Shown: in pieces, positions 58,981-64,000 of the stretch
Layout: each line of letters starts with the position of its first letter
How positions within the stretch are numbered: the first letter of the stretch is position 1
DNA from: Paenibacillus sinensis
GTDB taxonomy: Bacteria; Bacillota; Bacilli; Paenibacillales; Paenibacillaceae
Direction of reading: 5' to 3'
Assembly: GCF_019904155.1 (NCBI RefSeq)
Contig: NZ_JAHCMB010000187.1
Location: 62,001 to 126,000 of the forward strand
Length of the DNA stretch: 64,000 bases
Position numbers and translations under genes: made by a program
The notes under the pieces: generated by a model
The model's input: the letters and a program-made list of their open reading frames with translations, nothing else
What the model was told of the DNA's origin: nothing
Database searches by the model: none

Positions 58981-59984
58981 GAAGCATCCGCTCCCCTCTC
59001 GGCGGCCGGCTGGCGTTCATGGAACTCCCGGACCAGCGACAGAATTTCATCGGCGGCGAACACGCCGGACCGGCTTGTAAACCGGTAGCCGCCGGGGTGG
59101 GCACCGCCTGTGCCCCCAGCGCCCGGGGTGCTGACAGCGTCTTTTGCGCTGCCTGTACCTCTTGCGCTACCTATGCCTCTTGCGCTGTCTATGCCTTTTG
59201 CGCTGTCTGCGTCTCTTGTGCTGCCCGCGTCTACCGTCCCTCCTGCGCCACTCGCGCCGTCCGCATTAGCCAACTGCGCGGCTTGGGCGTAGATTTCGCC
59301 ATGCGGCGGCACAATGGCGCAGTCGGCGATGTCGAGCAGACTCCGGTCCAGCAGCGAATCGCCGGAGGCCGCCATCACGCGCCTGCCCAGCCGGCGGCTG
59401 ATATGCAGCACCGCCTCGCTCTTGCTGACGGCGGCCGGAACGGCATACAGCTTGCGGCCCTGCAGCGACACCCGCCAGCCGAGGCCCCGCAGCCTGTCCG
59501 ACAGCGTCAGCGCCGTCTCCGCCGGAATGAGGTCGCGGTGCACTACAAAAGTGAAGAAGAATTCGTCGCACCAGCGCTCGCTGGCGATCCATTCCTGCCG
59601 CAGCGCTTCCAGGACGATCGTTCTGGCCTCCGCTGCAGAGGCGGACCCGGCCTGCACCTTCGCCTCCATGCCGACCCGCCATTCCTCGTCGACGGCGCCG
59701 TTCACCAGGATGGTGCCGCCGTTGCTCGTCACGGCGTATTCCGGGACTACAAGATCCCGGAACAGTTCGATGCGCCGGTACTGGGCCACGGTGCGCGTCG
59801 TCACCGGGACGAAGACCACCTCCGGCGGCAGACCGGCCAGCGCCTCCAGCGCGGCTGCGGATATATAGGACAAGATCCGTCCGCCGTCCGATTCCGCCGG
59901 GAGAAGTCCCGGCGTGTTCTCCGGCACGCCAAGCGCCGCCGGGGAGTAGATCAGCGTGCGGTCAAGATCGCTGGCATAGATCAT
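58977..59984 (-). CDS. HAD-family hydrolase of the Ter-linked module, with low-complexity insertion
   Basis: The 335-residue phosphatase-like protein has HAD motif I in SDLDRTLIYS (DxDxT), motif II in FVPVTTRT, a Cof-type cap (about 85-200), motif III Lys near SKSEAVLHI and motif IV in ASGDSLLDRSLLDIAD. Between about residues 240 and 295 an Asp/Ser/Ala/Gly-rich hexapeptide repeat region is inserted, encoded by 18-bp tandem repeats. The catalytic core resumes in GYRFTSRSGVFAADEIL. It overlaps both neighbours by four bases. It is the predicted phosphatase step of the Ter biosynthetic pathway. Confidence 0.9.
   Translation of the reverse strand: MIYASDLDRTLIYSPAALGVPENTPGLLPAESDGGRILSYISAAALEALAGLPPEVVFVPVTTRTVAQYRRIELFRDLVVPEYAVTSNGGTILVNGAVDEEWRVGMEAKVQAGSASAAEARTIVLEALRQEWIASERWCDEFFFTFVVHRDLIPAETALTLSDRLRGLGWRVSLQGRKLYAVPAAVSKSEAVLHISRRLGRRVMAASGDSLLDRSLLDIADCAIVPPHGEIYAQAAQLANADGASGAGGTVDAGSTRDADSAKGIDSARGIGSARGTGSAKDAVSTPGAGGTGGAHPGGYRFTSRSGVFAADEILSLVREFHERQPAAERGADAS
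59141..59230. repeat. Five tandem 18-bp repeats inside the HAD gene
   Basis: CTCTTGCGCTGTCTATGC-type units occupy 59141-59158, 59159-59176, 59177-59194, 59195-59212 and 59213-59230, with degenerate copies beyond. In the reverse-strand frame each gives a hexapeptide such as DSARGI or GSARGT. The length is a multiple of three, so the frame is kept. Confidence 0.8.
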
Positions 59985-61132
59985 GGCGCATCTCCTTTCA
60001 GCGGCTTGATCAGGCCGCAGCAGGAATAGGTCAGTCCCGGGAAGACTTCGATCGGGACGCCCCGGTCCTCCGCCAGCAGCCTGATATGGCGGAGATGCGG
60101 ATTATCCGGCCGGTCGACGAGGATCTTCCAGGGCACGCGGCGCAGCAGCACGCGCGTCGTCTCGCCCACACCGGGCTTGACGAGGTTGATGTCGGCGATG
60201 CCGTACCGTTCCCGGATGGCCTCGATATCCGCCAGCCCCTGCCAGGTCACCTCCGGCGGCGATGCCAATATAGCGGCGGCCTTGTTTCGCCCTGCCTCGG
60301 CGACGGAGTCGAAATAGGAGGCTACCTTATCGACGAACAGATTCGACACATCCTCCTCCAACCACTCCGCGTAGAATTTGGCTCCATGGAACTCTCCGGG
60401 TCCGATCAGATCATCCCGCAGCACGGTCCGGCTCATCAGGCCCGAGACGGTCGAATTCAGACAGGCGCTCGGAATCAGATAATCCTCGCGCGTTCCGAAC
60501 GTAGCCGAGCAATGCCCGGGATCGGCCAGAACCGCGAGATCGTCATCCAGCGAGATGCCATACCGGGCCTCAAAGCTCCGGCAAGCTTCAATCAGCACTT
60601 GCCGGATCGCCCCTTTGCCGGTCCAGCCGTCTATGAATTGAAGCCGGGATTCTAATCCGTGCCGCTGCAGCATATAGAGCAGCGCGTTCTCGTCGATTCC
60701 CTTGCCCCGGATAATCGAAATGCTGTAATGGGGCAGATCGGCCCCATAGGCCTGAAGGAGATAACGCTTGATCAGCACGCCGATCGGCGTGCCGGCTCTC
60801 GCCAGCGATACCAGGACCGTCTCCGGGCCCTTTCGCGCCCAGATCAGCTCGGCAACAGCAGCGGCAGCTTCCGCTACACGAGCCGCCGATTCATCCAGCG
60901 TCGCATGAAACAGGCGGATGTACGGCTCTGTCGGCCGGTATTCCACCGGCAGCATTTCCGAGTAATGCACGCCTGATTGGATGGCGCTCTCACGCTCCGA
61001 CGTGCCGCGCTCCAAATCGGCTCCGCTGAGATCCTTCAGCAGAAAGGTAACATCCCCCGGGCGATAGCTTCCCAGCGGGACCGGCGGTGCGATGGTTCTC
61101 TCCATCCATTCCAGTCTCTCCGTTCCCTTCAT
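59981..61132 (-). CDS. StiP-type protein: phosphoribosyltransferase-like plus PELOTA domain
   Basis: The roughly 383-residue protein of the family named cysteine protease StiP is better described as a PRTase-fold domain with a C-terminal PELOTA RNA-binding-like domain. GSYRPGDVTFLLKDLSG opens the fold; VLVSLARAGTPIGVL, HYSISIIRGKGIDENAL and FIDGWTGKG follow. The C-terminal part has NLVKPGVGETTRVLLRR and a YSCCGLIKPL end. The ATG at 61132 is chosen because GGAGG lies 7 bases upstream. It overlaps neighbours on both sides. The predicted role is a glycosyl-transfer step in the Ter-linked nucleoside-like pathway. Confidence 0.88.
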   Translation of the reverse strand: MKGTERLEWMERTIAPPVPLGSYRPGDVTFLLKDLSGADLERGTSERESAIQSGVHYSEMLPVEYRPTEPYIRLFHATLDESAARVAEAAAAVAELIWARKGPETVLVSLARAGTPIGVLIKRYLLQAYGADLPHYSISIIRGKGIDENALLYMLQRHGLESRLQFIDGWTGKGAIRQVLIEACRSFEARYGISLDDDLAVLADPGHCSATFGTREDYLIPSACLNSTVSGLMSRTVLRDDLIGPGEFHGAKFYAEWLEEDVSNLFVDKVASYFDSVAEAGRNKAAAILASPPEVTWQGLADIEAIRERYGIADINLVKPGVGETTRVLLRRVPWKILVDRPDNPHLRHIRLLAEDRGVPIEVFPGLTYSCCGLIKPLKGDAP

Positions 61133-62733
61133 CACACATCCTCCTTCCCCGGGCCGCCGTCCAGCATAATGACATGAACCCTGCGCCCGGCCAGCTTGTC
61201 CAGCACATCCAGCATGGGCTGGATGCGGGGGAGCGGCACCTCCCGTTCCAGCAGCACGAAGATATCATCGTACTGATCCGGCGCGATGTTGTACAAATAA
61301 TTGGCGATCCCGGGATCGCCCGCCGATGGATACGCCGCCGCGCTGGCTACCCCGTACCCGGGCTTGTCCACCGGATAAATCGGGCTTCGCGTCGTCGACT
61401 GGTACGACACCCCTTCGCCCATGGCGGCCGCGATCCGCATCGGCAAATACATGAATTCCCCCGTGCCCAGAACCAGGGCGCGGGCTCCTTCCCTTAGCGC
61501 CTGAAGCCGACTGGCGACGGCGACGGCCGCCAGGTCCAGCTCCTCATTGTCGCTGGACCGGATGCCGAACCGCCCCGAGCCGCGGATATAGGGCGCGGCA
61601 TTGACCTCGCCGAGTGAATCACGCGAAGAGACGGGAAGTCGGTCCATACCGTCCTGCAGCACGGACAGGTTAACCGGAGCCGGCACTCTATCAGTACTTT
61701 CGCCCGCTGCGGCGGGTGCTGCGGATGATGTGGCGGACGGTGCTACCGACGCCTCCAGCAGAGGCGCTCCGCTCACTTCGATGCTTCCCTCCAGCAGGCA
61801 CAGGGAAGTTATGCGAATTCCCAGCTCCTGCTCAAGGGCAGCGTAAGCTTCCCGGTTCGCCCCGGTGCGCCAGTCCAAAATCGAAGCCACCACATAGTCG
61901 CTTCTTGGAAATTTGGACTGCATGTCCCGGATCGTATTGACGACCGTGTTGCCGGTCGTGATTTCGTCGTCGACCAGAACTACCGGCTCGCCGCCGGACA
62001 ATAGCTCCGGGTCCAGAGCGTAGCACAGATGGTCGACCGCGTGGGAATGCTCTTCCTCGAAGGAGATGGCCGAGACGAGCTCCGGAATATCCTCGCGCGT
62101 CGTGTGTATGTAGGACGCGCCGTCATGGAACAGTCGGAACATGCTGTGACCAAGCGCAGTCGCGGTCTCCGCGTAGCCGATGAACAGCACGGGCTCCGGC
62201 AGAACGAGCTTCGCGCCGGCCAGCTCAGTGTAAGCCTCCCGCGCGAGCTGCGGCTGCGACAACCCCCGGACCGCCGTCTCCAGCAGCCGGTCCGCTTCCG
62301 CCAGCCGCTCCTGCGCCTCGCCAAGTGTGGCGCCGGGGCGGCTGTGGCCGGCTGCCGCTCCCGGTAGTCCGGCAACTGTATCCCCGGTATACCCGGCATC
62401 TCCGGCTCCCCCGCCCGCTTGCTCTTGCCCGCAAGCCGAGGCAGCGGCAGCCTCCGCCGCATACAGGCTTCCCTGCATGCGGGCCTCTTCAAGCTCCTTC
62501 AAGCGGTCCCACTGCCGGCGGTACAGCAGCAGTCCGAGCGCGGCTCCCGTCAGCAGCGGTGTATAAGGGTCAACGGGAATATGCTTGCCAAGCACCTTGC
62601 TGACGAACAGAAAGCTGCGTTTTTTGTTGATACGGGCAGCCATGGAGAAGAGAGCGGATACAGGAAGCGAGAAAGGATTGGCGGTTTCGGTGACCTGCAC
62701 CGACAGATGATCGACAATCTTAAACGTGTGCAT
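61132..62733 (-). CDS. Phosphoribosyltransferase with C-terminal TRSP domain
   Basis: The roughly 533-residue protein opens with SMAARINKKRSFLFVSKVLGKHIPV. The orotate-PRTase-like domain carries the PRPP loop VVLVDDEITTGNT (about residue 230) and FIGYAETATALG upstream. The C-terminal TRSP domain is named for the YQSTTRSPIYP motif, visible here near residue 445. Two low-complexity Ala/Gly/Ser/Pro stretches (about 85-130 and 310-340) separate the blocks. The ATG at 62733 is chosen where family similarity starts; an ATG at 62775 with a weak GGGGTG SD is possible and would overlap the aldolase gene by 56 bases. Confidence 0.85.
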   Translation of the reverse strand: MHTFKIVDHLSVQVTETANPFSLPVSALFSMAARINKKRSFLFVSKVLGKHIPVDPYTPLLTGAALGLLLYRRQWDRLKELEEARMQGSLYAAEAAAASACGQEQAGGGAGDAGYTGDTVAGLPGAAAGHSRPGATLGEAQERLAEADRLLETAVRGLSQPQLAREAYTELAGAKLVLPEPVLFIGYAETATALGHSMFRLFHDGASYIHTTREDIPELVSAISFEEEHSHAVDHLCYALDPELLSGGEPVVLVDDEITTGNTVVNTIRDMQSKFPRSDYVVASILDWRTGANREAYAALEQELGIRITSLCLLEGSIEVSGAPLLEASVAPSATSSAAPAAAGESTDRVPAPVNLSVLQDGMDRLPVSSRDSLGEVNAAPYIRGSGRFGIRSSDNEELDLAAVAVASRLQALREGARALVLGTGEFMYLPMRIAAAMGEGVSYQSTTRSPIYPVDKPGYGVASAAAYPSAGDPGIANYLYNIAPDQYDDIFVLLEREVPLPRIQPMLDVLDKLAGRRVHVIMLDGGPGKEDV

Positions 62734-63931
62734 AGGCGTATTCGGGCAGTAATCCGGAAAAATGCTGTTCTTCATGCAACACCCCGTAGATTTGAGATCG
62801 TATTAAAATGCGTTTGGCCCAGTTCAGATGCGGCTTGATTTCATTCATTTTATTGAGATACGTGCTCTTGAACACGCCGAGCGATCCGTCCGTGCTCTCC
62901 ATAATTCCCTGCGCGTCGATGTATTCTTCATGTGTGACCGCATACAGCGCTTGCACCGGCTTCAGATGGGAGGGATGGATGACCGTCTTGCCGACGATCC
63001 CGTTCTCCTTGTCGAGCAGTGTCTCCCGGATCAGCCCGTTCAGCGTATTCAGGCGGTTCGGCCGAAGCGCTCCCGCCAGCCCTTGAGGCGGCAGTCCTCC
63101 AAGAGGTTGTTCATCCGGCCGAAATCGGAGGCCAGGGCCTCCTCTGGAAGCGAAATACTCCCAGACAGGTCCGGAAATGACATAGCCGTCCTCCGCCCGT
63201 CCGAACAGATTGATGATATCGGAGATGCAGTCCCGGATCGGCGCCAGCTCGTAGATGCTGATCCCGGCGCTGCGTCTGAGGCCAAAGGCCCCGGAGAAAT
63301 CGGTTGCGCCGATTCGCACGTTCAGCACCTGCTCCCGGTAAGCCGACAGCAGCTCCCGGACCGACAGCAGACTGTCCAGCCGGCTCTCCCGGTACAGAAT
63401 CGCCCTGCTCTCGAGAATCGGCATGCCGTACAGCGGAAGAGTTCCCGTCACGCGGGAACGGTTATATTCAGCGATGGCTTCCAGGTATTCGCCGCCATCC
63501 TCGGCCGTGAATTTCGGGAAGACGAAGCCGGTCAGCAGCAGAATCAGCGAATCCAGCCGCTGAATCAGCCTGCGAAGCTGCCGGGGATTGCGCACCCGAA
63601 TGAACAGCAGCGGGAGATCGGCCGCGGGGTCTTCCTCCCTCTCGACAAGCTCGGCTAGACGAGTCAGATGAAGAATAGCCTGCTCTTCCGCCTCCTCCGC
63701 TTCAAGGTCGCCGACCGCGTCCTCCAGATCAAGAATGGCAGTGATCAGGCCTTCGTTCTTCTTCAATTCCCAGATATCCTCGGCGGCCTGGGGCCGGGTA
63801 GCGGGCATATAGAGGGCGGCGCCGACAGCATGTGCCAGCAGATCCTTACCGGTGCTGCGATTGAAATGCATAGGCCGGGAATAGAACAGTGAATCCTCCA
63901 AATCCGGCGTCAAGTAATCAAAATACCTCAT
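62720..63931 (-). CDS. HpcH/HpaI aldolase / citrate lyase beta-like enzyme of the Ter module
   Basis: The 403-residue TIM-barrel enzyme of the CitE/HpcH superfamily has ALYMPATRPQ, ITAILDLEDAVGD (metal-binding acid), LLFIRVRNPRQL, GFVFPKFTAEDG, YGMPILESRAILYRE and GKTVIHPSHLKPV (the conserved IHP loop). It is probably a C-C lyase or aldolase acting on an acyl-CoA-like or keto-acid substrate. GGGAGGG lies before the ATG. It is the first gene of the module inside the window; further Ter genes may lie beyond the right edge. Confidence 0.92.
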   Translation of the reverse strand: MRYFDYLTPDLEDSLFYSRPMHFNRSTGKDLLAHAVGAALYMPATRPQAAEDIWELKKNEGLITAILDLEDAVGDLEAEEAEEQAILHLTRLAELVEREEDPAADLPLLFIRVRNPRQLRRLIQRLDSLILLLTGFVFPKFTAEDGGEYLEAIAEYNRSRVTGTLPLYGMPILESRAILYRESRLDSLLSVRELLSAYREQVLNVRIGATDFSGAFGLRRSAGISIYELAPIRDCISDIINLFGRAEDGYVISGPVWEYFASRGGPGLRFRPDEQPLGGLPPQGLAGALRPNRLNTLNGLIRETLLDKENGIVGKTVIHPSHLKPVQALYAVTHEEYIDAQGIMESTDGSLGVFKSTYLNKMNEIKPHLNWAKRILIRSQIYGVLHEEQHFSGLLPEYAYAHV

Positions 63932-63975
63932 CTCACAGCCCTCCCGGTTTGGAAAATTGCCTTAAAACCGGCTTC

Positions 63976-63995
63976 GCCGTCCTTACGGGGACGGC
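63976..63995 (-). terminator. Hairpin upstream of the Ter module
   Basis: GCCGTCC (63976-63982) and GGACGGC (63989-63995) form a short perfect stem, 45 bases upstream of the first module gene. On the reverse strand GAAGCCGGTTTT follows. It may end an upstream gene or attenuate read-through. Confidence 0.4.
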
Positions 63996-64000
63996 TGCCG

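Noticed and set aside
1-64000. CRISPR arrays, insertion sequences, prophage genes, tRNA or rRNA genes
   Set aside because: No regularly spaced direct repeats with unique spacers, no transposase or integrase motifs, and no rRNA or cloverleaf-like conserved sequence were recognised.

Overview
The window looks like a chromosomal segment of a Paenibacillus-like, low-redundancy Firmicute with fairly high GC. Three things point that way: strong AGGAGG-type ribosome binding sites, intrinsic terminators between most units, and a gene repertoire typical of Bacillales (SinR/SinI, CsoR-CopZ-CopA, XpaC-TelA, LytS/LytTR, DHA2 and OFA transporters, B. subtilis-type OdhAB). I see no rRNA, tRNA, CRISPR array, prophage or transposase. 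The organism assignment is inference.

Layout. 1-3.7 kb: a truncated Cd/Zn P-type ATPase with its operator, a PadR regulator plus CPBP protease pair, and a CadC-like ArsR sensor. 4.2-8.7 kb: a response regulator, histidine kinase and three-gene ABC exporter arranged like a peptide-antibiotic detoxification locus. 8.8-12.1 kb: an EAL phosphodiesterase, a general stress protein and a divergent CorA-like membrane protein. 12.4-15.8 kb: a TPP-riboswitch-controlled pyrimidine/thiamine uptake operon. 16.2-20.4 kb: a nitroreductase and the csoR-copZ-copA copper operon with two CsoR boxes. 20.5-26 kb: a GGDEF/HD-GYP protein, an MFS exporter with its PadR regulator, and an aldo-keto reductase. 26.1-27 kb: a SinR repressor convergent with a small SinI-type antirepressor whose leader carries a c-di-GMP-I riboswitch. 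27.4-31.8 kb: odhA-odhB. 32-41.9 kb: a hydrolase, a two-component system with a DUF4097 protein, a LytS/LytTR system with its likely target transporter, and a chemoreceptor-like protein of inverted architecture. 42-50.5 kb: a secreted M14 peptidase, an FAD oxidoreductase under a guanine-class riboswitch, two further c-di-GMP enzymes and an iron-box-preceded small protein. 50.7-55.8 kb: a TPM protein, a LysR/rhodanese pair and a nitrite/formate channel. 55.9-63.9 kb: a compact seven-gene Ter-type stress module.

How the parts fit. Two themes recur. The first is c-di-GMP: four turnover enzymes (8.8, 20.5, 45.8 and 46.9 kb) and one c-di-GMP riboswitch that should set the level of a SinI antirepressor, and through it SinR, the classical matrix/motility repressor. 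The second is metal and envelope stress: Cd/Zn and Cu efflux with their own sensors, an iron-regulated small ORF, and at the right edge a nearly complete 'Ter biosynthetic module' (CitE-like aldolase, PRTase-TRSP, StiP-type PRTase-PELOTA, HAD, ATP-grasp, XpaC, TelA). Comparative genomics predicts that such modules make a nucleoside-like metabolite. The most novel-looking observations are the riboswitch-SinI circuit, the guanine riboswitch on an oxidoreductase of unknown role, the Ter module with low-complexity insertions, the Fur-box small ORF, and the triple direct repeat that should be the LytTR binding site of a pyruvate-type transporter promoter.
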